NCBI GenBank assembly: GCA_041905795.1
Contig: JAYRKL010000014.1
Span: forward strand, 1-64,000
DNA: 64,000 nucleotides
From: SHVO01 sp041905795
GTDB lineage: Bacteria > Pseudomonadota > Alphaproteobacteria > Rhodospirillales > Rhodospirillaceae
Direction of reading: 5' to 3'
The notes under the pieces were generated by a model that saw only the letters and a program-made list of their open reading frames with translations, had not been told where the DNA came from and did not search any database. Position 1 is the first letter of the stretch, and every line of letters begins with the position of its first letter. Below are positions 27,901 through 35,890 of the stretch, one piece after another. The translations under genes were made by a program, and so were the position numbers.

Positions 27901-28039
27901 AATAAAGCGGGATGGCGGTGGCGCCGGCGCGGTTGAGGAACAGGGCCGCCGCCAGGGTGGAGCCATAGGTATTGGCGGCCGCGAGGGCCGTGGCCAGCGC
28001 AACGAAACTCAGCACGCGGCCGGATGGACGCACCGTCAT
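24941..28039 (-). CDS. Membrane transporter (NTT/MFS-like) fused to HEAT repeats and a cNMP-binding domain
   Basis: A 1032-residue fusion. About residues 1-400 are a 12-helix transporter resembling NTT nucleotide transporters or an MFS protein. About residues 430-860 are alpha-helical HEAT-like repeats (LLERLRHTPSIAVRAAVLEA and similar). The last 140 residues are a cyclic-nucleotide-binding domain, with the phosphate-binding cassette region GDFFGEMALFDDQPRSATIV. NTT-HEAT fusions have been described in other bacteria; the added cNMP sensor suggests gating by cAMP or cGMP, but this is inference. The start is the ATG at 28039; the open frame reaches a TTG at 28093. No operon partner. Confidence 0.82.
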   Translation of the reverse strand: MTVRPSGRVLSFVALATALAAANTYGSTLAAALFLNRAGATAIPLYYVLYAALSIPLSVAFSRIIDRWPRPLLFTVLLGAGAALLTAAAPLARGESIALFYALYIVVSVFEQLSYSIFYVLMADYFTSVETNRSTTAIAVGMALGGLAGGALAGLGAEHFSAADLLFGMPASLLGVAGLFLAIRKTTPPLGEAEPQAEEGLIEGLKAFRPLIRRYPIVGLLALGVFLNIVVQSLIEYQVFVVYTGEYPDERALTRFLGILNGALNLVNILTSMLVTGPLLARIGVARMNLVYPTMTVAAFAALGGWFTLPAAVFAHTVYDPWAHSVDAPIFVANYNAMPHRFVGRVRLFNDGLMYPFAMALAGGGLWLFQDHGQIAVTAVGLVMAFAFLACGIYIRRAYTHGLMEMLRAGSVDLENGTGAVPPELHGDIRRFLNSGDEHSQGLGLELAARSDPRLFQREIEDLVSRAAAPIRAIFIRQFASRLTPELTATLATLLEAEEASVRATALEALVTAGCRLDAATLDRLTRDPAASVASLAAVEALRRGQATPRVETVLGELLAAREPLRLRVVQAIRRCRDPSLQPLLERLRHTPSIAVRAAVLEAAAELGPTDRAGDWAKETLAAATGDNHGPLRAGAYRLLAAQGDAADIFDVAAGLEDSLKEVRLAAAAGLAGFGEAALPAVRSALGSGRDLHEDAATEAAGKIGGAAVDQMLYQHLAARHFSAVRRNIRWLQILPPVPEGEHDRWAPLAAALADANRRALDVALDVLGALGYKRTLQAMRGILSNGSARSRANAVETIASIGHRRFVQPLLPMLEAGADAVTARQGAGTPDEFAAMLEAAASDPNRWIRAGVLFAGLLNQSARAETDPVVLDTVAYLQSPQTEESIMNRLIFLKSVPLFSGLSLDDLLSVDQALGYEDYLAGEAIMRQGDTGTTLYILSGGSAAVRLGASPDAADGKEVARLSAGDFFGEMALFDDQPRSATIVALTDAAVLTLDRDRFSTLVLQRPEVLLHICRMFGNRLRETNRKLLAA

Positions 28040-28097
28040 GAACCTCAAGCACACCTGTAGCGGAGTGTTAAGGGGTCGGACTCCTTCGCGCAAAGAA

Positions 28098-28129
28098 AAA
28101 CGGCCGGCACCTGCGGACGCCGGCCGTTT
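28098..28129 (-). terminator. Rho-independent terminator of the NHL protein gene
   Basis: Perfect 11-bp arms AAACGGCCGGC / GCCGGCCGTTT surround a 10-base loop. On the minus strand the stem is followed by a T-rich run (TTTTTCTTT). It lies 19 bases after the stop of the gene at 28148-29215. Confidence 0.85.
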
Positions 28130-28147
28130 GCAGAGATACCCGCAGGG

Positions 28148-29215
28148 TTACTTCTTGGTGCGGAACACCATGATGAAATCGCCCGGGTCGTTGGTGACTT
28201 TGACGGTCACCGGGCCGGGCAACACCGTGCCGTCGGCGCCGATGGTCATCTGGTGGGCGAAGGCTTCGAGCTTACCGATGACCTGGCCGGTCTTCGGGTT
28301 GAACTTGAAGATGTAGCTGTCCTTGTCATAGCCGATGCCCTTGGCGTGGGTGCCGACATAGATCATGCCGTCGGGCGCCACCGCTGCGCTGAACAATTGT
28401 CCGCCAAAGTGCTTCTTACCCAGGAATTTGCCTTCGGTGTCGAACCACTGGACGCGGCCGCTTTCGCGGTCGGCCACATACAGGATGTTGTCGGCGGACA
28501 GCGAGATGTCGTGGACGAGATTGAACTCGCCGTCACCCTTGCCCTTGGAGCCCCACTGGCGAACCTTTTTGCCGGCGGCGTCGTATTCAATGTAGCGGCC
28601 GTTGCAGTAACCGTCCGAAGCGTAGATATGGCCGTTCGGCGCGAAGGTCACGTCGGTGGCGCCGCAGAACGGGCGCGACGGATCCGGGATCTCGCCGACA
28701 TCGATCTGCAGGAGCTTCTTACCGTCGGCGGAGAATTTCACGATCATCGATTTGTTGGCGTCGATCGTCCACACGTTGCCTTCGGGATCGATGCGGATCC
28801 CATGAGGGATGGTGAAGATGCCTTTGCCGAAGGAGCGGATGTATTTGCCCTTGGAGTCCAACACCACCACCGGGTCGATGTTGCGGTCCTCGGGGCGATG
28901 GAAGACGTAGATGTTGCCGGCCTTGTCCTGGGCCATGGCCGAGACCGGGGCGATGGCGAAGGGCGCGTCGACCTTGATCAGCACCTTTTCCATGGGCAGC
29001 GCCGGGGTCATTTTCGCGAGCGCGCGCAGGCCGTCCGAATCCGCCTGTTCCTCGGGGGGGAGCTTGCGTTCCTGCATCGCCACCCGGGACCCGGCCGTCA
29101 CCGCATCGTTTGCTGCCGGGGCGGCCGGTGCCGCAGCAGCAGGCGCCGCCGCAAAAGCAGGACCCGCCGACAGGGCGGCCAGCATGACAAAAGTGGAAAG
29201 CCGTACGGCACGCAT
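28148..29215 (-). CDS. Secreted NHL-repeat beta-propeller protein
   Basis: A 355-residue exported protein: a signal peptide (cleaved after about residue 22), an Ala/Pro-rich linker, then a six-bladed NHL-type propeller. Typical blade strings are GNIYVFHRPEDRNI, GIRIDPEGNVWTIDANKSMI, DVTFAPNGHIYASDGYCNGR and NILYVADRESGRVQWFD. The pattern resembles the lyase half of peptidylglycine alpha-amidating enzymes, but I cannot claim the activity. A good RBS (AGGGAGA) precedes the ATG, and an inverted repeat with CCTCAA/TTGAGG arms lies just upstream (about 29225-29243). It is a single gene with its own terminator. Confidence 0.82.
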   Translation of the reverse strand: MRAVRLSTFVMLAALSAGPAFAAAPAAAAPAAPAANDAVTAGSRVAMQERKLPPEEQADSDGLRALAKMTPALPMEKVLIKVDAPFAIAPVSAMAQDKAGNIYVFHRPEDRNIDPVVVLDSKGKYIRSFGKGIFTIPHGIRIDPEGNVWTIDANKSMIVKFSADGKKLLQIDVGEIPDPSRPFCGATDVTFAPNGHIYASDGYCNGRYIEYDAAGKKVRQWGSKGKGDGEFNLVHDISLSADNILYVADRESGRVQWFDTEGKFLGKKHFGGQLFSAAVAPDGMIYVGTHAKGIGYDKDSYIFKFNPKTGQVIGKLEAFAHQMTIGADGTVLPGPVTVKVTNDPGDFIMVFRTKK

Positions 29216-29492
29216 AAGTTCTCCCTCCTCAATTTAACGTTGAGGCCGCCACTATAGCCGGTTCCCAAGCCCCGCCCAGGGGCGAAACTTGGGTCAAAAC
29301 AGGCCCTTGAGTCCCCTTTCCGGCTTCTTTCGGGGCGTTCTCGAACACCGCCGCACACACCCTGCCGGCGCCGTCCGCAAAAGCGGCGCTGCCACAATTA
29401 AGCCTTTGATTTGCAATTGATTAGCCACGTGATGACGGTTACATGACTGATCCGTTGCGCTACCATGAAATGTCTTGGGGAGGAATCTGGCT

Positions 29493-30053
29493 GTGAGTTA
29501 TTCGGGGGCACTGGCGCTGCTGCGCGCCCGCGTCGGAAAGTCCGGTAAAAATCTCGCCGATTTTTCCGCGCTCATCGCCTCGGTGGCCAGCATCGGCGCC
29601 GTATGCGAGTCATCGCAGCGGCTCGCACGGCGGATGAAGAACGCCATCACCAACTCATCACTGCCGATCGTGGAACTGGGGGCGGGCTACGGTTCCGTCA
29701 CGCGTGTGCTGCCGGCGTCCACCGTCAGCATCGAGATCGATGAGCGGCGTTTCGAGGCCCTGCGCGCCGCCTTCCCCGACCGCACCATCCTCGACAGCTG
29801 CGCGATCCCCGTGCTCGCCAATCTCAACACGCCGACCGTGGTGGTCAGCAGCATCCCCAGCGTCAACAATCCGCAGTTCGACCGCCTGCGCAACGCCATC
29901 GCGCGGGCGCATAAAGCCGGCGCGGTCCCGGAGCTGATCACCTACACCTATTTCCCGCACGATCCCCTGGCCGGGATCTTCCCCAACAGCGCCGTGGCGG
30001 GGGTTGAACTCTTCAATATTCCGCCGGCGTTCGTGTGGAGATATTCGTGCTAG
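29493..30053 (+). CDS. Class I methyltransferase, phospholipid N-methyltransferase/KsgA-like
   Basis: A 186-residue Rossmann methyltransferase with motif I LPIVELGAGYGSVTRVL and the acidic loop VSIEIDERRFEAL. This is the pattern of rRNA adenine dimethylases and of bacterial phosphatidylethanolamine N-methyltransferases (PmtA). The small size and a membrane enzyme partner favour the lipid type, but this is inference. I chose GTG at 29493 because GGGGAGGA sits 8 bases before it; the frame also contains a TTG at 29475. It overlaps the next gene by 19 bases. Confidence 0.75.
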   Translation: MSYSGALALLRARVGKSGKNLADFSALIASVASIGAVCESSQRLARRMKNAITNSSLPIVELGAGYGSVTRVLPASTVSIEIDERRFEALRAAFPDRTILDSCAIPVLANLNTPTVVVSSIPSVNNPQFDRLRNAIARAHKAGAVPELITYTYFPHDPLAGIFPNSAVAGVELFNIPPAFVWRYSC

Positions 30054-31582
30054 CCAGCCAGGCGAGCCCGCGCGGCCTGGACCTTGGGCGTGCCGCCGCG
30101 GTGTTCGCCATCAGCGCCGCCGTCACCTATTCCTTCGCCTACCAAGACCCCAACATCGGCCTGCTTGCTCTGCCGTTCTTCCTGCTGGGATGCAGGCACG
30201 GACGGCGCCCGCTGACACTGCTGGCCCTGTCGTTGACCCCGGCGCTGCTGCTGCTGCTGGTCAGCGTCGTCAAGTTCACCCTGGTCGGCATGCCGCTGGT
30301 GGCTTACGACCACCTGTTCCTGCGCTCCAACGTGCTGATGCTCGCCTATAACGACTGGCGCGTCGCCGCGGGCCTGGTGCTGTTCGCCGTGCTGACCGTG
30401 GTTTACCTGCGCGCGCTGATGCGCGGCAAAGCCCCGTTCTCCCGGTTCGAGAAAGCCGGCGCCGCGACCATCGGCGCGCTCGCCGCCTACAGCCTCGTCA
30501 CCCTGCATACCGGCCGCCAGTATGTGGAGATGTGGGATCCGGCCAACAGCGATCCGACTCTGGTGACCCTGCTGCGATCGGCCCAGGTGCCCAAGCCCAG
30601 CCTGCAAGTGGCGGAAACGCCGCTACCGGCGCCGGGCGCGGATCCGGGATTCGGCGCGCCTGAAGGCGGCCTCCCGGACCTGTTCCTTGTGCTGGAAGAG
30701 TCCACCTTCAATCCCGCGCGGCTGCAGCCCGGCTATCAGCCCAAAGCGCTGTTCGCCAAGGACGCCGACCTGGGCGGGCCCCTGCGCGTGCACACCTTCG
30801 CCGGCGGCACCTGGCGCACCGAATTCTCGGTCGCGGTGCAGATGCGGCCCCAGGAATTCGGCAGCGACGGCCTCTATGTGTTCCAGCAGCTGCCGGGGCG
30901 CATCAAGCGCTCGGTCTTCACCGAGCTGAAGAAGCTGGGCTACCGCATCATGGTGTTTTATCCGGTGCCCGGCTCGTTCATCAACGCGGAGGCGTTCTAT
31001 TCCTCGATCGGCGTGGACGAGTTCTATGATCCGGTGTCGCTCGGCGTCAGCAACGGCTGGAACTGGAAGCAGCCGGACGCGCGCCTCTATGACGCAATGC
31101 TCCGGAAAATCGAGTCCTTGAATCCCGGGCCGTTCGTGGCGGTGATGCTGACCATCAACCAACACGGACCCCACGACGTGAAGAAGCCATTCCCCGACTA
31201 CCTGCAACGCTTCGCCGAAAGCGATCAGGCCTACGGCGACTTCCTCGCGCGTGTCGCGGCCCGCGGCCGCAAAGCCGGCGTGGTGGCCTACGGCGACCAT
31301 CAACCCGAGTTCACGGCACGGTTCCTGCCGGAGGGCCTGATCCGGTTCATGGCCGACTACGATGTCCGCTGCATCAACTTCACCTGCGCCGGCGGCCACG
31401 AAACGCGGCCGGTGGACGCCGTGATGCTGATGCCGGCGGCGCTGGAACGATTCGGGTTCACCTTGGACCAGTTCTCGCAGCGGCAGCGCGAGGTGTTCAA
31501 GGGCTGCGAGGACGACGTCGACCGTTGCGGCGACCCCGCCCGGCTCAAGTTCAACACCGCCTTCTCGCCCTTTTTCGATTAA
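30035..31582 (+). CDS. Membrane sulfatase-fold phosphotransferase (LtaS/OpgB-like)
   Basis: A 515-residue protein with about five membrane helices in the first 165 residues and a periplasmic alkaline-phosphatase/sulfatase-type domain after that. The nucleophile region is LVLEESTFNP (Ser223 or Thr224). A metal-binding and active-site string is LTINQHGPHD, and a later one is VAYGDHQPEF. This is the build of lipoteichoic acid synthase and of OpgB, which transfers phosphoglycerol to periplasmic glucans; in a Gram-negative the latter role is more likely. It starts at a GTG inside the methyltransferase gene (19-base overlap), so the two are coupled. A strong terminator follows. Confidence 0.82.
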   Translation: MEIFVLASQASPRGLDLGRAAAVFAISAAVTYSFAYQDPNIGLLALPFFLLGCRHGRRPLTLLALSLTPALLLLLVSVVKFTLVGMPLVAYDHLFLRSNVLMLAYNDWRVAAGLVLFAVLTVVYLRALMRGKAPFSRFEKAGAATIGALAAYSLVTLHTGRQYVEMWDPANSDPTLVTLLRSAQVPKPSLQVAETPLPAPGADPGFGAPEGGLPDLFLVLEESTFNPARLQPGYQPKALFAKDADLGGPLRVHTFAGGTWRTEFSVAVQMRPQEFGSDGLYVFQQLPGRIKRSVFTELKKLGYRIMVFYPVPGSFINAEAFYSSIGVDEFYDPVSLGVSNGWNWKQPDARLYDAMLRKIESLNPGPFVAVMLTINQHGPHDVKKPFPDYLQRFAESDQAYGDFLARVAARGRKAGVVAYGDHQPEFTARFLPEGLIRFMADYDVRCINFTCAGGHETRPVDAVMLMPAALERFGFTLDQFSQRQREVFKGCEDDVDRCGDPARLKFNTAFSPFFD

Positions 31583-31600
31583 AAAGTCTGTTGGGTAAGA

Positions 31601-31634
31601 AAAAACCCGGAGTCCTTCGGGACTCCGGGTTTTT
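31601..31634. terminator. Bidirectional rho-independent terminator
   Basis: A perfect 15-bp stem with a TTCG tetraloop. The arms are AAAAACCCGGAGTCC and its complement, so both strands end in a T run. It sits between the convergent sulfatase gene (stop 31582) and TPR gene (stop 31650) and should serve both. Confidence 0.93.
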
Positions 31635-31649
31635 CGTTCGCACCGTCTG

Positions 31650-32006
31650 TTAGCGGCGGGCCGTGCTCTCGAGCGAGGCGATGCCCTTGCGGGCCACCTG
31701 TTTGGCGCGCTCGGGGCGGGACAAGACATAGGGATCGTCCACCGCCACCAGCGGATTGAAATTGAGCTGGAGGACCTGCTGATAGATCGCCGCCGCTTCG
31801 GTCTGCTTGCCGGAGTTCTGGAGGACGAACGCCAGGTTCAGGAGGCGGCTCGGATCATTGGGGTTCTGGGCCAGCGCCTGACGAAGCAGGGTTTCAGCCT
31901 GGCTCCACTGGCCGTTCACCATGGCGTCATAAGCGACACCTTCCGCCGCAACGGCGGGAACGCTGAGCGCGGCAGCCAGAGCGCAGGTGAGTACGAATTT
32001 TTTCAT
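31650..32006 (-). CDS. Small periplasmic TPR protein
   Basis: A 118-residue exported protein: a clear signal peptide (MKKFVLTCALAAALSVPAVA), then one to two tetratricopeptide repeats. The helices are AYDAMVNGQWSQAETLLRQA and LLNLAFVLQNSGKQTEAAAI. A short Arg-rich tail follows. TPRs bind other proteins, and no partner is apparent. The RBS AAGGGAGG is well placed. The gene is monocistronic and shares the terminator at 31601-31634. Confidence 0.82.
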   Translation of the reverse strand: MKKFVLTCALAAALSVPAVAAEGVAYDAMVNGQWSQAETLLRQALAQNPNDPSRLLNLAFVLQNSGKQTEAAAIYQQVLQLNFNPLVAVDDPYVLSRPERAKQVARKGIASLESTARR

Positions 32007-32465
32007 CAGAAGCCTCCCTTATGCAAAACGTGTGGGCGTGATGATGCGCTTCGGGATGCGGATTAACAATGAAACTACTATGGAGGTATTGTGAATCATT
32101 TATGACAATTTGCGATCTGAAGTGACGGAAATTCAACCGCTTATGTCGAAGTGCCGGCAAGCGCTTTCGCCGCCCCTGTCATAAATCCCTCCTCAAAACA
32201 TCCGTGGCGCCCCCGGCATCGCGCGCGATTCGCCCGGCGCCCGATCATGAAGACTCTTCCGCTGTCTTCGCTGCGCGGCGATCTCTCGTCCTGTTGCGCG
32301 CCGGCAACGAAGACGGCGGAAGGCTTCCGGCCGATGCGTTGTCATGGAGCTGAAACCTAACTGACGCTGATCTGACGCCGATAGCCACTATCAGTTGCCC
32401 CCGACGCAGCCGCGGCAATCCCATGCTGCGCCGCGATCTAAAAGCATCAATCCCTAGGGGGTATT
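32007..32465. other. 459-bp non-coding region between divergent genes
   Basis: It holds the upstream regions of the TPR gene (minus) and the TonB receptor gene (plus). The part next to the TPR gene (about 32060-32115) is AT-rich and likely contains its promoter. A 37-codon open frame at 32247-32360 has no ribosome-binding site. I see no convincing riboswitch or hairpin. A CTAGGGGG run lies just before the receptor start. Confidence 0.5.
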
Positions 32466-34874
32466 ATGATCTATACGCAGCTGAAGAAGCTTCTGCTCGT
32501 CGCCTGTGCGCCGATTGCGCTCTCTTCTTTCACGCAAACCGCCGCCGCCCAGCAGACCGCCGCTGCCGCGACCACCGATAATGTTGGCATTGAAGAAATC
32601 GTGGTGACCGCGACCAAACAGGTCACCAACCTGCAGGAAACCCCGATCGCGATCTCGGTGATCGATCCGACCGCCATCTCGGACCGTCATGTGCAGAGCC
32701 TGCTCAACCTCGCCGACGGCATCCCCTCGCTGCGCGTCGCCACCTTCGAAGCCCGCCAATCCGCTCTTACGGTAGGCATCCGCGGCATCGTTCCGTTCGA
32801 CGCCAACCAGACCGCCCGCGACCAGGGCGTCGGCGTCTACATCGACGGCATCTACCTCGGACGCCAGCAGGGCCTCAATGCCGCGCTGTTCGACGTCGAG
32901 CGCATCGAAGTGCTGCGCGGACCGCAAGGCACGCTGTTCGGCCGCAATACCGAGGGCGGCGCGGTCAGCATCGTCACCAAGGGCCCAAGCGGCGAATTCG
33001 GCGGCCGTGTCAGCGCCAGCTACGGCAACTACGGCGCTTACGACAGCCAGTTGCACCTCGACCTGCCGGCGTTCGGCCGTTTCGCCGTCAAGCTCGACGG
33101 CGTGGTCCAGCATCAGAAGGCCACGGTCTACAACCCGCTGCCGGGCGAGTACGGCTGGGGCTACTACCACCGCGTCGGCGGCCGCATCAGCGGCAAGTGG
33201 GATCCGACCGACGATCTTTCGATCCTGTTCACACACGACGCGTCCAAGGACGAGAACACCCCGTTCTTCAGCCAACTGATCGACTACAACCCGCTGGGCC
33301 GCACCGTCGGCGCCTATAACGGCACTACCCTGGTCACCCCGGGCACCACCACCGCCTGCCCGACCTGCATCGCGCCGCTGTCGCCGCTGGTCAAGGTGTT
33401 CGGCCACAATCGCCAGAAGGTCGCCGAGGTCGGCATCCCGCAGCAGCCCAGCACCGACGAGACCGACGGTTCTTCGATCACGGCGAAGTACAACGCCGCC
33501 GATTGGCTGGAACTGCGGTCCATGACCGCCTGGCGCGGCGTCACCACCGCCCAGTGGGACGGATCGGCCACCGCGCACCGCGCCGCTTTTGTCCCTAATG
33601 GAAAGTTCGGCCGCTACAGCCTGTCGGACCTCCACCAGACCCAGTTCAGCCAGGAGTTCCAGGCCGTCGGCACCATCGACAGCGTCGACTACGCGGCCGG
33701 CCTGTACTACTTCGCCGAACGCGCCTGGGAATCGGCGGCGACCCCGAACCCGCTGCAATGGGACGCCACTGGCGCCAACTATACGGTGCTGAGCCCGGTG
33801 GTCACCGGGGCCATCACCTCCGGCAACAACGGCTGGGCCTACGGCTACCGCTTCATCCAGCGTGCCAGCTGGGCCAACGCCAAGTCCTACGCCGCTTTCG
33901 CCAACGCCACTTGGCATGCGACCGAGGACCTCCACATCACCCTCGGCGGCCGCATCACCAAGGATGAGCGGACCGGCAATCTCTATACGGTGTCGGGCGT
34001 GAAGACGAACTATCCGTTCACCTTCGACAAGAGCCGCTTCGATCCGAAGGCCACGGTGGCCTATGACTTGACCGACGACGTCAATGTCTACGCCACCTAC
34101 TCCACCGGCTACCGCGCCGGCGGCGCCAACGACCGTTCGAGCAACTTCGCGGCCTTCGGCCCCGAAACCGTCAACGCCTACGAAGTCGGCGCCAAGACCG
34201 ACCTGTTCGACCGCCGTGTCCGCCTGAACGTCGCCGGCTACCTGATGGACCGCAAAGGCACGCAGATCGACTTCGACCACGTCGATACCAATGCCTTCCT
34301 GCCGGGCACCAACATCACCAACCCGACCTTCAACCTGCACACCGAGGACACCGCCAACGCGCCCGGCACCTCCAAGATCCGCGGTATCGAAGTGGATCTG
34401 ACGACGCGTCCGATCACCGGCCTGACCCTCGGCGGTTCCTACGCCTATACCTACACCAACATTCCGCTGACGCCGAACCCGCAGCTGCCGGGCAATCCGC
34501 TGACGCAGGTGTTCGTGGTTTTCACCCCCAAGAACGCGGTGTCGGGTTACATCGACTATGAAGTGCCGGTCGACGTGACGGACTCGGGCGTGCTGCGCTT
34601 CCACATCGACGCCAACTATTCCGACCCGATGTACAGCTTCCAGAGCGAAAACGTCCTCACCGACTCCGGCTTCACCGTCAACGCCAACGTCGCGCTGGCC
34701 GGTATCAGGCTGAACGACCTCGGTCAGGAGCTGAAGATCTCGCTCTGGAGCCGCAACCTCCTCAACGAAGCTCACGTCTACCGCCGCTCGAACGCCAACA
34801 ACGCCATCCTCGGCGCCTACGGCAACCTCAACCCGCCGCGCACCGTCGGGCTTGAGGCCAGCGTGAAGTTCTAA
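32466..34874 (+). CDS. TonB-dependent outer-membrane receptor
   Basis: An 802-residue receptor. A signal peptide ends near TAAAQ. The TonB box region is IEEIVVTATKQ. The plug domain contains RGIVPFDANQTARDQGVGVY and ERIEVLRGPQGTLFGRNTEG, and the 22-strand barrel ends in LEASVKF with a terminal Phe. This form (IEEIVVTA, no N-terminal signalling domain) is the abundant FecA/CirA-like type in alphaproteobacteria. The substrate (siderophore, vitamin or oligosaccharide) cannot be told from the sequence. It is a single gene with its own terminator; bfd and bfr lie next to it, which makes iron possible but is weak evidence. Confidence 0.93.
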   Translation: MIYTQLKKLLLVACAPIALSSFTQTAAAQQTAAAATTDNVGIEEIVVTATKQVTNLQETPIAISVIDPTAISDRHVQSLLNLADGIPSLRVATFEARQSALTVGIRGIVPFDANQTARDQGVGVYIDGIYLGRQQGLNAALFDVERIEVLRGPQGTLFGRNTEGGAVSIVTKGPSGEFGGRVSASYGNYGAYDSQLHLDLPAFGRFAVKLDGVVQHQKATVYNPLPGEYGWGYYHRVGGRISGKWDPTDDLSILFTHDASKDENTPFFSQLIDYNPLGRTVGAYNGTTLVTPGTTTACPTCIAPLSPLVKVFGHNRQKVAEVGIPQQPSTDETDGSSITAKYNAADWLELRSMTAWRGVTTAQWDGSATAHRAAFVPNGKFGRYSLSDLHQTQFSQEFQAVGTIDSVDYAAGLYYFAERAWESAATPNPLQWDATGANYTVLSPVVTGAITSGNNGWAYGYRFIQRASWANAKSYAAFANATWHATEDLHITLGGRITKDERTGNLYTVSGVKTNYPFTFDKSRFDPKATVAYDLTDDVNVYATYSTGYRAGGANDRSSNFAAFGPETVNAYEVGAKTDLFDRRVRLNVAGYLMDRKGTQIDFDHVDTNAFLPGTNITNPTFNLHTEDTANAPGTSKIRGIEVDLTTRPITGLTLGGSYAYTYTNIPLTPNPQLPGNPLTQVFVVFTPKNAVSGYIDYEVPVDVTDSGVLRFHIDANYSDPMYSFQSENVLTDSGFTVNANVALAGIRLNDLGQELKISLWSRNLLNEAHVYRRSNANNAILGAYGNLNPPRTVGLEASVKF

Positions 34875-34895
34875 GCTTTTGCAGACGAAACCTTG

Positions 34896-34935
34896 ACCGC
34901 CCGGGCAGCGACCGCTGCCCGGGCGGTTTCTTTTT
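34896..34935 (+). terminator. Rho-independent terminator of the TonB receptor gene
   Basis: A perfect 14-bp stem ACCGCCCGGGCAGC with loop GACC, followed by TTCTTTTTC. It lies 22 bases after the receptor stop. Confidence 0.9.
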
Positions 34936-34991
34936 CGGCATACCCGCCAGAGATTGCCCCTATCCATCTGAAATATAACGTATAATTATGA

Positions 34992-35013
34992 GATTGCGAA
35001 TGACTTGCATAAT
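34992..35013 (+). promoter_or_regulatory. Candidate Fur-type operator upstream of bfd
   Basis: The imperfect palindrome TGCGAATGACTTGCA (34995-35009) is flanked by ATT and AAT and sits just downstream of a TATAAT (34981-34986). The spacing and sequence resemble Fur boxes. It is 64 bases before the bfd start. In alphaproteobacteria Irr or RirA often replace Fur, so which regulator binds is uncertain. Confidence 0.4.
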
Positions 35014-35076
35014 GTGGTTAGCTTCAGGCCGCGCACCCGATCGGGGGTGTGCACAGCGGCTGGGATAGCGACCCAC

Positions 35077-35274
35077 ATGTACGTGTGCCTGTGCAATGGT
35101 TTGACCGACCGCGACATCCGTCGTGCGGGCGATCAGGGTCACTGCACGGTGGCGAGCGCCTACGGCTCCCTCGGCGCGGAAGTATGCTGCGGCCGCTGCG
35201 TGCCCATGGCGCGGGACCTGATCAACAAACAGGCCCAGCTCAACACCACGATCTCCGCCGAGGCTGCGGAGTAA
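35077..35274 (+). CDS. bfd: Bacterioferritin-associated ferredoxin
   Basis: A 65-residue [2Fe-2S] protein that reduces the ferric core of bacterioferritin so that iron can be released. The four cluster cysteines are visible in MYVCLCNG and EVCCGRC, in the C-x-C ... C-x2-C order of Bfd. I start at the ATG of MYVCLC because Bfd proteins begin here; the frame is open 24 codons further upstream. It converges on bfr with only 3 bases between the stops, so the pair is adjacent but not in one operon. A possible Fur-like site lies upstream. Confidence 0.93.
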   Translation: MYVCLCNGLTDRDIRRAGDQGHCTVASAYGSLGAEVCCGRCVPMARDLINKQAQLNTTISAEAAE

Positions 35275-35277
35275 ACC

Positions 35278-35757
35278 CTAGCTCTCGCCCGGCTTGCTCT
35301 GCATCTGAATGTAGTTCGGCAGGCCGATCCGCTCGATCATGTCGAGCTGGGTCTCGAGGAAATCCACATGCTCTTCCTCTGATTCGAGGATGTCCTCGAA
35401 CAGCTCCCGGGAGACATAGTCCGCCGCCTTCTCGCAATGGGCGATGGCGTCGCGCAGCGGCGGCATGGCCAGGCGCTCGAGTTCAAGATCGCAGGTGAGG
35501 GTCTCTTTCACGTCCTCGCCGATCATCAGCTTGCCCAGGTCCTGCAGGTTCGGGAGGCCCTCCAGAAACAGGATGCGCGCGATCAATTTGTCGGCGTGCT
35601 TCATCTCGTCGATGGATTCTTTGTATTCGTACTCGGCGAGGCGGCTGATGCCCCAGTCCCTGAGCATGCGCGAATGCAGGAAATACTGGTTGATCGCCGT
35701 CAGCTCGTTCTTGAGCGCGACGTTGAGAAACGCGATGACCTGCTTGTCGCCCTTCAT
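35278..35757 (-). CDS. bfr: Bacterioferritin
   Basis: A 159-residue haem-containing ferritin that stores iron in a 24-mer shell. All ferroxidase ligands are present: Glu18, Glu51, His54, Glu94, Glu127 and His130. Met52, the haem ligand at the subunit interface, is in IDEMKHADK. The length matches the family. It is convergent with bfd. A 34-codon open frame with a strong RBS lies 28 bases upstream and may be cotranscribed. Confidence 0.96.
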   Translation of the reverse strand: MKGDKQVIAFLNVALKNELTAINQYFLHSRMLRDWGISRLAEYEYKESIDEMKHADKLIARILFLEGLPNLQDLGKLMIGEDVKETLTCDLELERLAMPPLRDAIAHCEKAADYVSRELFEDILESEEEHVDFLETQLDMIERIGLPNYIQMQSKPGES

Positions 35758-35785
35758 GAGAACCTCCGGCCCGGAAATGAAGGGA

Positions 35786-35890
35786 CTATTCCCGCACAGG
35801 GCGGGCGGCCTTGTCCAGCCCGCTCATGGGAACCAGGTCGACGCCGGCGGTCGGAGGCACCCGGCTTGCGGTGACACCCGGTTGCGGCAT
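35786..35890 (-). CDS. Small ORF (34 residues) upstream of bfr, unknown
   Basis: An ATG preceded by a perfect AGGAGG (minus strand, 35897-35902, spacing 6) opens a 34-codon frame ending in TAG at 35786. The peptide starts MPQPGVTASRVPPTAG and ends in KAARPVRE. It is Pro- and Arg-containing with no membrane segment. The bfr start codon follows 28 bases later, so it could be a leader peptide or a small protein made with bacterioferritin. I recognise no family. The RBS is stronger than that of most genes here, which is the main support. Confidence 0.45.
   Translation of the reverse strand: MPQPGVTASRVPPTAGVDLVPMSGLDKAARPVRE

Noticed and set aside
32247..32360. 37-codon open frame upstream of the TonB receptor
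   Set aside because: No ribosome-binding site and no meaningful peptide.
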